DNA of 48,836 nucleotides from Proteromonas lacertae. Its lineage: Eukaryota > Sar > Bigyra > Opalinata > Proteromonadidae. The stretch is taken from contig NGBS01000914.1 of assembly GCA_002245135.1 (NCBI GenBank), positions 1-48,836 on the forward strand. Direction: 5' to 3'. Shown piece by piece: positions 9,370-19,421 of this stretch (position 1 is the stretch's first letter; the number at the start of each line of letters is the position of its first letter). The notes beneath the pieces are model-generated. The model saw nothing but the letters and a program-made list of their open reading frames with translations, was not told where the DNA came from and made no database searches. Made by a program: the position numbers and the translations under genes.

Positions 9370-12300
9370 TTACACTACATTGCTAAACTCATTTAAAAAC
9401 TCATTTTTCTTTTCTTCTTCTATCCCATCCAGCTCTATTATACCAATTGATGTAAATGTTTCTAAAAATGATTTTAATTCTGATTTATCTATATCTTCTT
9501 TTAATGTTATTGATAATTCTTCTAAATCTTCAAATACTTCTTTGTTTTCTTTCATTAATCTCAATTCTTTTTCATCTAATTCATTTCCTGATAAATTTAT
9601 ATTTGTCAATGGTATATTATCTTTTAATCTTTCTATTAACATCATCAATCCTTTTTCACTCATCACAATTTCTATATACAATACAATACAATACAGAATT
9701 TTAAATACTTGAGATGTTTAATGATGATATAGAATAAATAAATTTATCTAAATATTTATATATTATCTCTATTCCTTCATCTCCAATTTCATTATTATGA
9801 ATTGAGATATATTCAACATTTTCTGTAAAAGAATCTGTTAATTCTTTTAATCCATTACAACTAATCTTGTTATTGGATATATCAAGATATTTATAATCAA
9901 TCTGTTTTATTAATGAAATATGAGAATCATTCACATTTAAATCTATTTCATTATAAACACACATAATATACTCGAAAAATCATAACATTTTTCATAACTT
10001 CTTCTTTTCTTTTTAATACAATAATTCAAATAATATTCACATTCTTCTTTTCTCCATGATTTATTATTCATTTGAATAAATGGATATTCTTCTTTTTCTA
10101 ATGTTTTGGAACAAATTGATTTTAATCCATTCATTCTGATATTATTTCCATTTAAGTTTATTGTGTTGCAATTAGAAATTGAATCTATCTTATCAGCTAA
10201 TAATATCACACTTTCATCATCTATTGAGATATTACTCAAATCATAATCATATATTAACATGATTACATTGTTTATTAATAGCTTAAATCCAGCATTACCA
10301 ATTGGATTATCTATTAAACAAATTAAAAACTACCATAAATATACTTTGAATATTCAATTCATTAATAATATCACTTTCTTTCATATAATTCATCAAATAT
10401 TCTATTCCTTCTGAATCTATATTATTATCACTTATATCCAATCTGATCTTTTGATGAATACTCTTTAAACCATCTAATAAATACTTCAATCCAATTGAAG
10501 ATAATCCCATTTCTATTGAATATTAAAAGATAGTATTGATACTTGAACAATTAATCTCATCAATATAACTTAATAAATGTAAATGTGGAGATAATATTTT
10601 CATTCCTTCATCTCCTATTTCATTTTCATTTAATTCAAGATATTCAAGATTTGGAAATGAAGATAAATTGTTTATCAATATCTCTATACTTTCATATGTT
10701 AGTTTATTATCTATATAATAATAAAAATATCAAATTATACAACGCAAATATAACACTTCTATTTCTTTCAATTCATTTGATCTTAATGAAATGAATCTTT
10801 TGAAAATATCATCATCTATTTCTAAATTAAACAGATATAATTCATTGTATTGGTTTATATATTTGAATAATTCAGGAATGTCTTTATCAATCAGTAATTC
10901 TTTACTAACATCACAATATATATTTCGAAATTTGGAGAATAAGGCTTTTAATCCTATTGAATGAATGTTTTGGTTTTCTCTAATATCTATTTTATTAAGA
11001 TTTGGATATTTATATAATTCTGATGATAATAACATCATACATTCATCATTTAATTTCATTCCTCTAAGATCTAATTCATTGTCTTTGTTGATTAATAAAT
11101 TCAAATATGGAAGTAACAATTTAAATCCTTTCGCACCAATTTCATTAGCTATTTCAAAAAATAACAATATGATTATAAATACATCGAAGATCTATATATT
11201 TCAATTTCATTAATGGAATTGATTTAACAAATGATTCAATGAAATAGGAAGTAAGATTATAACATGATAAATATAATGTTTGTAGATTTGATAATCCAGT
11301 CAAATATGATCCAAATAATGATTGATGAATAATTGGTATTTGAATATGATCTATACAAATAATAATATATAGAAAAATACTAAATAACAGCTTAGTTGGA
11401 TTGATTTTTCTCAATATTCTAAATAAATAATTCAGTCCTTCTTCACAAAAACATATACAATCTGGTTCTATTTTCATCTTTTCTTTATCGAAATAATTGC
11501 TTTCTATCTTAAATATTATCTCATCTAAATTACATTCTCCATATTTACATTTATGATGTATTTGAAATTTCAATCTATCCTCAATTGAATTATCTTCTTT
11601 GTACATTTTCATCATCAATAATATTGACAATATTCTTTCATTTGGTTGAATATTGTAGGATTCTATCAATTTATCTCTAATCACTTCTCTTTTTTCACTT
11701 TCAATATAATATTTTGATGGATATGTTATTGGAAGTCTAACAATTGTATTATCATTATTTAATAATATTTCTTTTCTTTCTTCACATATCATCATATTAT
11801 CACCTTCATCTATCAATATTTCACTCATTTTTATCATTTCTTTCTTCAACTCTTTCAAACTCATTCTATCTTCATTCTTCACTTTCAACATTCTATATAT
11901 CATCTCTTTCATTCTATCATCACATTCTACATCTATATTGTATTTACATCTCACAATATTCTCTCTTGTTTTAAACATATTATTATCTTCTGAAAATGGT
12001 AATTTATTAAACATCATTTCATATAATATACACCCAATTGACCAAATCACACTTCCTTTATCATATTCTAATCCATTCAACTCTTCTGGACTTGTGAAGC
12101 ATATATCATACAATCTCATATCTTCTTCTTTTCTTATTTCATTCAAACATAAATCACATAACTTTAAAATACCATTCTCTTCATATATCACATTACTACT
12201 CTTCAAATTACCTACTACAATCTCATTTTCATTCATTACCATTACATCATCACATATTGAACTTATTATATCACATATTTCATTCACACATAAACAATTT

Positions 12301-12596
12301 TTAGAAACTATCTCTTTCAAGTCTCTACTGTAATATTCTCTACAATATATCATATATTCACCATAATCATTCATATCATATACTCTATATCGATAAATGA
12401 AGGAGGAACAACAAACTAACAACAAACACTTATTCTCTAACAATTTTAATATTTGTTTCTCTTTTATTTCACATACATTAAACACTTTCAACTTTTGAAT
12501 ATCAGTTTCATATTCTACAACTAAATCTAACTCATTAACACTTCTTTCTATTCTCTCTTTCTCCTAATAAAAATAAATTAATTATAATACTTTCAT
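9370..12596 (-). CDS. Gene A: pseudokinase-LRR (RI-type) protein, spliced
   Basis: Splicing short GTAT...TAG introns gives one continuous frame of about 990 residues. Exon 1 is only ATGAAA (12,591-12,596), then a 27-nt intron (12,564-12,590). Residues about 60-260 are kinase-like: VVGNLKSSNVIY sits where HRDLKxxN belongs, LCDLCL replaces DFG, then SPEEL (APE-like) and VIWSIGCILYEM. The catalytic Asp is Asn, and no glycine loop or VAIK lysine was seen, so it is probably a pseudokinase. Residues about 320-430 form a Cys-rich linker (FQIHHKCKYGEC then CICFCEEGLNY) shared with gene B. The C-terminal half is leucine-rich repeats of ribonuclease-inhibitor type (NEIGAKGFKLLLPYL, NEIGDEGMKILSPHL). 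All six introns in the LRR part are phase 1 at the same repeat position. A scaffold or sensor role is inference. It is transcribed away from the decayed remnant at 12,790-13,390. Confidence 0.8.
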
Positions 12597-12789
12597 ATCA
12601 CATGCTAATTTAGCATATAACACTTTATCTATCAAATGCAACATTTCAAAATATTGAGTCGTTTCATTTATGGAATTTTTTATTTACATACACAGAAATC
12701 ATTCTAACACAATATTTGTTTATTATATTCATATTTATTAACACTTGAAAAACAACTTCAACAAGTAAATTAAAGGAAAATATTAGATA

Positions 12790-13390
12790 TTTAATGGATG
12801 TTTCTTTTTTAAAGCAAATTTGTTTGTTTTCTTCATCGTATTATTAGATACTTCAGCTTCATTTGTATTTTCATCTATTTCTAATTCAACTCCTTCTACA
12901 TTACCTACTGCCCAAGCACTTTCTGTTGATACTTTACTTACTTCAGTTGCTGTTGGAGATGATTCTGGAAATTATGATTTAGGATTTAAATAATATACAA
13001 TCTATAAAATCTATATCACTCATTTCATTATTCTATTGACTTTTTCTGTTAATCTTTCTGGAAGATTTAAATCTCTTAGACTATATATTCAATTCATTTA
13101 CTATTTCACTCATATAATTCAATTACTACTATAATATAAAATAGTCAACATTTTTCATAATTATTTGTCTATTTTCTTCTTCTATTATATTAATCCACAT
13201 ATTTCTATTAACTAAACAATCAACAATTTCTACAATGAGTTATTTCTTTTCTTTACACTCTTTCAACGAATTGTTTTACTAAACACACTTTATATATATC
13301 TTCTTCATCTGGATACTTAATTACTTTATCACATTCATAAATTCAGTCACCAATCTCTTTCATTCACATTTTAAACTCAAATGAAATTTA
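12790..13390 (-). pseudogene. Decayed coding remnant upstream of gene A
   Basis: On the minus strand the last 60 or so codons read PESSPTATEVSKVSTESAWA, then VGNVEGVELEIDENTNE, then KKTNKFALKKKHPLNI and a TAA, with normal codon use. Further upstream the readable pieces (YPDEEDIYKVCLVKQFVER, VDCLVNRNMWINIIEEENR) lie in different frames with stops between them. Local introns are so short that some breaks could be splice sites, but I could not build a continuous model. No family was recognised. It may be a dying gene that once neighboured gene A. Confidence 0.4.
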
Positions 13391-13559
13391 TATAGGCTTG
13401 ATCATGGTTTGATAATGTATTTTGAATAATTTGATCAAAACAAATATAGAAAGTATTTAATATTAACAGAAAATATGAAAATATGTACAGTATAGTATGA
13501 TAAACATTTTCATTATTAACAAATAAAAGAATAATAGAGTAAAACAACTAATAATTGAA

Positions 13560-14285
13560 TTATTTAACATTCAAATATTCTTTTGATAGTTCTTTCTTTT
13601 CTTCTTCTTCTATCCCATCCAGCTCTATTATATCAATTGATGTAAATGTTTCTAAAAATGATTTTAATTCTGATTTATCTATATCTTCTTTTAATGTTAT
13701 TGATAAACTATCTAAATCTTCAAATACTTCTTTGTTTTCTTTCATTAATCTCAATTCTCTTTCATCTAATTCATTTCCTGATAAATTTATATTTGTCAAT
13801 GGTATATTATCTTTTAATCTTTCTATTAACATCATCAATCCTTTTTCACTCATTCCAATTTCTATATACAATACAATACAATACAGAATTTTAAATACTT
13901 GAGATGTTTAATGATGATATAGAATAAATAAATTTATCTAAATATTTACATATTATCTCTATTCCTTCATCTCCAATTTCATTATTATGAATTGAGATAT
14001 ATTCAACATTTTCTGTAAAAGAATCTGTTAATTCTTTTAATCCATTACAACTAATCTTGTTATTGGATATATCAAGATATTTATAATCAATCTGTTTTAT
14101 TAATGAAATATGAGAATCATTCACATTTAAATCTATTTCATTATAAACACACATAATATACTCGAAAAATAATAGTATTTATTGTCTTTTCTTTTCTTTT
14201 TAATACAATAATTCAAATAATATTCACATTCTTCTTTTCTCCATGATTTATTATTCATTTCTATAAATGGATATTCTTCTTTTTC
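13560..14285 (-). pseudogene. Gene D: 5'-truncated copy of the LRR gene 3' end
   Basis: The segment repeats the last three exons of gene A and its 3' flank, in the same orientation, with few differences. It reads WRKEECEYYLNYCIKK, an intron starting at TCGA|GTATTATT-like sequence, then SHISLIKQIDYKYLDI, an intron, then MSEKGLMMLIERLKDN to a TAA at 13,560. At about 14,290 the similarity stops inside the EKEEYPF motif, and unrelated AT-rich sequence follows, so there is no kinase, no linker and no start. The final residues differ from A (KELSKEYLNVK against FLNEFSNVV). The terminal part of the right arm at 48,665-48,836 is its mirror copy, which shows the truncation predates the large inverted duplication or was copied with it. 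Confidence 0.65.
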
Positions 14286-14497
14286 TAAATATGGAATAAT
14301 CTTTTTTAAATATGGAAATGATTTTATACATTTTGAGAATGTATTTATTCATCAAATATTGGTTATAGAGACATTTTCATTAGATTATCAATAAACACAT
14401 AAAAAACACATAGTATATGAAAATTAAAATATAAAGTAAGAAGTGAATATAATACTAATTTATTTATAATATATATATATATTACAATATATATGAT

Positions 14498-17400
14498 TTA
14501 ACTATACAAAGCTTCAACACTTCCAGTTCTATCATTTCTCTTATACAAACGACCTTCTGTTGTTCTACAAACAGTATAACCACCATCTAATTTTTGACCT
14601 TCTCTATATATTATTATATCCAGATCTTCAGGAGGATCCCAACTCGTACTTCCTGTTTCAGTGTTAAAGAAGTAATAACAACCTGTATTCTCATCAAATA
14701 AGTATTGATAGATTGCTTCCTAAACAAATATTAAAATCATTAATAATAATATATATATACATGATTAGTTGAATCAGCAGTTGGAGGTCTTAAAGCATCA
14801 TTCCCAGTTACTATTGTCATTTTAGATGGTTTAGGGTTACTACTATTTCTTTCGATTAATAAATCTCGCTCATATATTTGTTTTGTCATATCCATCTTTA
14901 TAGCGATCAAACGATTATCTAATTCACTTTCTAATTTATTGAATCTATTCACAAATGATTTGATCGATGTATCTAAGTAAGATTGTAATGAATGATAATT
15001 CGTTCGAATCTCACTCATATTCGCATGATCTACGAAGTTGTATAAATTATCAAATTCTATTTGCCATTTCAAATTATCCATTGTTGTAGTTAAACTCAAG
15101 CTATCCATTGATTTGTTTATATAATTCATATCTTTCTTATTATTATCTAATTGTTGATTTACCTCCTTCTTTGTATTTGTTACTGTTACTTTCAACTCAT
15201 TAATATCATTTTCACAGTCACTAAGTCTTCGGTTATTATTATCTTCTATACGCTTCATTTCTATTTTCAATTATATAAAATTAATATATATATATATATA
15301 ATACTTTCATCTGTTACTGTCTTATATTGTTCCAACTTCAATTTTACATCATTCTTTGTATCTTCCAATTTATTGTGATAGTCACTATAATAGTGGAATG
15401 TTTCATCCTTCAATTTGTTATAGTTTTCTTCTACTAAAGCTCTTTCCATCGCTTCATTGGCTATTTGTTTACTTTCAATTAATTCATAAATATCATTTAT
15501 CTTCTTTTCTACATAATCTTTCAATTCATTATTTTCACGAATATCATTCAATACTTTCTCTAATCTTTCATTTTGATTATCAATCTTGTTATTAATTATT
15601 TGTCTCTGTTTTGCATTTTCTTCACTAAATTGACTCATTTCATTGTGTATTTTCTCCATCTTTTCTTCATTTCTTTCAATACTGTTCTTGTTGATTTCAG
15701 CTTCGTTATTAATCTCATTTTCAATATTTCGATGTCTTTCATCACATTCATATCTTAATGAATCAATGCTTTGTTGACAATTCTTTATCTTCTTATCTAA
15801 ATCACTCACTCTTCTCAAATTCTTATTTATTACATCTGTCACATGTTTTTCATATAATTCAAAGTTAGTTTGATTGTACAAATCATTAATAACAGCTTGT
15901 GCTACAACTTCATTTCTTAAATTATCTATTGCTTCTAATTTCAAACTTCCATCATTAGCTAAACCACCATTATTATTAGTTGAGCTATAACCACTTAATT
16001 CTAATTGCGGTCTAGTTATATAATCACTTTCTATTGCTTTTATTCTACAATTATGATTGTCTAAATCATTTTGAATTCTTCTTATTAATTTATTAGACAT
16101 TCCATCATTGATATTATTATTATTACTTCTAGCTGAAGCTAAATCACTATTTTTCATCTCTTCAATTTCATCTTTTACATCATTCAATTCTTTATTCAAA
16201 TCACTCAACTCTTTATAGATTGCACTATTTTTACTATTTCCACTATCAATTCCTTCCATTTTCATATTACTAATCTCTTGTAACCTACTAGAAAGACTCA
16301 CTAATTGATTGGTTATTTCATTATCTTTATTATTTATATTCTTCATTTCTGTGACTATATAATTCTCTAATTTTGTTTCAATCTCTAATATTTCTTGCTT
16401 AAAGTCTTCTATATCTTGACTGTGTTTATTTAATCGTATTTCCAAGTTCTTTGCTAAGTTATTTAGCTTTATATCATATCCACCAAATCCTTTATCTATT
16501 GTATCTTGAACATGATTTTCGTATGTTTGAAGTATGTCATTTTGACCTTTAATTGTAGTTAATACATCGGAATATTTATTATCAATCTATTAACAAACAT
16601 TAAAAATAATAATATAATATAATATATATATATATATACTCTTCGAATGGAATCATCTAATAATTTTCTACTTTTCTTTTCATCACTCAATCCACTTTCT
16701 AACAATTTTAATTTCTGTATAACACCACTCCATTTATTAAAATCCATAGCACCACCATTACTACCATCAATTAATGGATTTATATTATTCAAAGGAATTC
16801 CTCCAACACTTTGATTCTGTATTGTAGCATCAATAACTACTTTCTGTTCCATTTGATCATTTACTATACCATTTACTGCTTCTCTTACTTTACTTTCTAA
16901 ATCAATTATATTATTCTTTACACCATTTAAATCTATATTCAATCTATCAATATTATTATTAACCAACGAGAGTTTGTTATTTAAATCATTTGTATTAATG
17001 GAAATATCTTTGACTTTATTTTCAATTTCATTCATTCGTGTTATATAATTTTGATTCATATTCTCAAAACTCATTTTTACATCATACACTGATTTTTCCA
17101 CTAAATTGATTCGACTAATTAATCGTTCTACATCATTGGATCGAGCCATTTCAAAGTGTTCAGTTTTATTTTGAATTCCACTTATTACATCTTTTATATC
17201 ACCATTATATTTCGAATAATTCTTTCGCCACTCTTTTTCATGTTTTAATTCACTCTCTAATTGGTATAATCTGCCTTTTAGCTCATTTATTAAGTTACTA
17301 TTCTCTCTTTGATTTTGATTATATTGATCCAGCTGATTCTTTAACAAAATGAATGATTTGTCATTTTGTTGAGATTGAGGCGGGTAATATTGCGGCGCAG

Positions 17401-17900
17401 GTGGTTGAGCTTGAATTATTTCAAGCTTTGCTGCTGGTAATGGACTGTTTGACTGTGGAATATCGAATTTTCTATAATAAATATAATTTTATATATATAC
17501 TGTGGATTGTAATATTGATTTGGAGGTTTTGGTGGAGGAGGATCATCATAATAAGGTTCTGGTGGTTTTACTATTGGTTTTTCATAATAAGGACTTCTTG
17601 AAGGGTTATTATTTTGAATTGGGGCTATTGGAGGTAGAACACCCACTTTCTGCTGTGGAGAATCTCCATGTAATCTATCATAACGATTCTTTTGCATCAT
17701 CCTTTCTTTCTCTTCAATTTGCCTTTTTAAAGCTAAAGGCTAAAAAATAAAAATCATACATCTACTATATGCTTCTTGTAATTCTCTTCTACGACGTTCA
17801 TTCTCTAAACCCTCTTTACCAAACATCAAAGGTGTTTCTGGAGTATTGCCTATTCATAATATATTATTATATGTTTGGATATACCTCTATATTCTGCCAT
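14498..17900 (-). CDS. Gene C: proline-rich, long coiled-coil protein with C-terminal WW domain
   Basis: Splicing gives about 1,050 residues. The start is ATG at 17,900 (MAEYR, then a short GTAT...TAG intron, then GNTPETPLMFGKEG). A basic/charged stretch (ENERRRRELQEAY) and a proline-rich part (PPEPYYDDPPPPKPPNQYY) follow. From about residue 170 to 950 the protein is heptad-like coiled coil with many Asn/Glu/Lys (MNQNYITRMNEIENKVKD, NIENEINNEAEINKNS, YVEKKINDIYELIESKQ). The last exon (14,498-about 14,720) encodes a WW-like domain: QYLFDENTGCYYFFNTETGS then TSWDPPEDL. It keeps the central aromatic block and the second Trp; the first Trp position is Tyr/Leu. At least six introns of 27-50 nt were placed, one exactly 27 nt near residue 50. 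The architecture suggests a cytoskeletal or basal-body scaffold, which is inference. It is divergent from UNC119 with 133 bp between starts. The copy at 45,075-48,459 is damaged. Confidence 0.8.
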
Positions 17901-18033
17901 ATAAATGTGTAACTAAAAAACGAATAACTGCCAATAAGAAACGAGTATATTTTTTATAAATTTTGAATTATTTTTTTCACACACCAATTTCAATTTCAAA
18001 TTATTTCTGGAAGGTTATTCTATAGAATAAATA
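17901..18033. promoter_or_regulatory. Bidirectional promoter region between genes C and E
   Basis: Only 133 bp separate the two divergent start codons. The gene C side carries AAAAAACGAA (about 17,914-17,923) and AAGAAACGAG; similar AAAACG words occur before other starts in the window. The gene E side carries a perfect 16-bp palindrome TTATTCTATAGAATAA (18,015-18,030), ending 3 bases before the ATG. The mirror copy at 44,942-45,074 keeps both. Confidence 0.45.
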
Positions 18034-18771
18034 ATGCCACATATTTATACCCCAGATGATATACTTCAATTGAATGCTCCAACTAAAGGTATTCATCTAT
18101 ATTTATCATTGATTTATAGATTATTTATGTTCTCCTGAAGATAATGTCTATGGAATAGAATTTTTAGAGTTTGAGATATACAACGATGAGACAAAAGAAA
18201 AATATTTCCAAATTGGTTGTCCAGACCAAAGATACGATTTGCCAAGTAGATTTTCACGTTGCGCTGATGATCTTAGAAAAATCTATTATGAGTTTCCATT
18301 AGGTGTATTAGAAGCACCAATAATTGCTACTAGGTATATATTATGTGATTATACTCTTTATAGATTAAAGTTCAAAGTTGGACCACAAGAAGTTCGTGAT
18401 TTTAGAATGATAGAAAGACATTATTTTAGAGATACTCTTTTAAAAAGTTATGATTTCCAATTTGTGTTTTGCATTCCAAATTCAGAGAATGAATGGGCTT
18501 CTTATTACAAAGTACCTCCTCTTAACAAAGATTTGCGTATTTTTATTTCTGTTTTATGAATATAGTTGATCAAATCTGTTTACATCCTAATGAGACACAG
18601 AGTGATAGTTTTTATTTTGTTGGTGATGAATTGATAATGCATACAAAAGCAATTTACACTTATTTTAGACCAAATGAAACAATCAGTCGATCTTTACCTG
18701 CTGAAGTTAAAGAATCAGAAAGAATTACAGCAAATGAAAGTAAGTTAGATGCTAGGCATCCTAGAAAGTAA
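18034..18771 (+). CDS. UNC119: Gene E: UNC119 lipid-binding chaperone
   Basis: Three introns of 31, 30 and 29 nt remove to give a 215-residue protein. Recognisable UNC119 signatures in order: YTPDDILQLNAPTK, DYLCSPEDNVYGIEFLEFEI, then FRMIERHYFRDTLLKSYDF, VFCIPNSENEWASYY, and HPNETQSDSFYFVGDELIM. UNC119 proteins form a PDE6-delta-like beta-sandwich that carries myristoylated cargo and releases it at the cilium under ARL3 control, so the gene argues for a ciliated organism. The length is near that of animal UNC119 (about 240 aa), with a short variable N-terminus and an extra C-terminal tail (SRSLPAEVKESERITANES). It is divergently transcribed from gene C. A second copy with the same coding sequence as far as I could check lies at 44,204-44,941. 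Confidence 0.92.
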
Positions 18772-18927
18772 CTAACAACCGTAATTTATTCTTGTTTTTT
18801 TTAACATATAAATTCTTAAAATTACATAACGTATATATTCATTTTTTATAATACTTTATTATAAACACCGAAGAATTCTGATCTAAACACACAAAAGTAT
18901 CTACTGGTGATTTAATGTCGTTAAATA

Positions 18928-19338
18928 TTAATATTCCTTATTTCTACCTTGTCTTATCATAATAGTATGTTTGCCCATATTATATATAATCTCATATTTT
19001 TCTTCTTTCTTTGATTTTATTTCATTTATTACTTTTTCTCTAGCAAATTCACCGCCAGATCCATATAACACAAATTTATCTTTATTTATAGCAATACTAC
19101 AGGAAGAATCATGATTATAAATGAAATGACCAAAATAGTCTTTAATAGTAGAACAGCCAATGTATAATCCATTTTCATTGTGAGATATAAATATAAAATG
19201 ATGAATTCCATTTTCTAATACTATGCCCAAGTAGCAATGAGGTAAAGCAGCAACAGAACTGGATTTATTTAAATTTGTATTTCCATTATCAGTTAATACA
19301 ATATATATGTGCTTATTATATGAAAATTTTATATCCAT
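18928..19338 (-). CDS. Gene F: unknown 136-residue protein
   Basis: A single-exon frame starts MDIKFSYNKHIYIVLTDNGN and ends IMIRQGRNKEY. The middle has alternating hydrophobic beta-like segments (GIVLENGIHHFIFISHNENG, LYIGCSTIKDYFGHF) and a Gly-rich turn (FVLYGSGGEFAREKV) followed by a Lys/Glu-rich helix. I do not recognise the family. The mirror copy at 43,637-44,047 keeps the full frame with a few amino-acid changes (NTNLN to NTILN, VAALPHCYLG to VATLPHCHLG), so the frame has been maintained in both. There are no signal peptide or membrane segments. It is tail-to-tail with UNC119 (156 bp apart), and its start faces the end of gene B. Confidence 0.65.
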   Translation of the reverse strand: MDIKFSYNKHIYIVLTDNGNTNLNKSSSVAALPHCYLGIVLENGIHHFIFISHNENGLYIGCSTIKDYFGHFIYNHDSSCSIAINKDKFVLYGSGGEFAREKVINEIKSKKEEKYEIIYNMGKHTIMIRQGRNKEY

Positions 19339-19421
19339 TTTCTAAAATACTATTACAATTTTGATATATATCAAAAAACGCATATACAATATATTATTAT
19401 AATATTACAACTAAAAATCAA

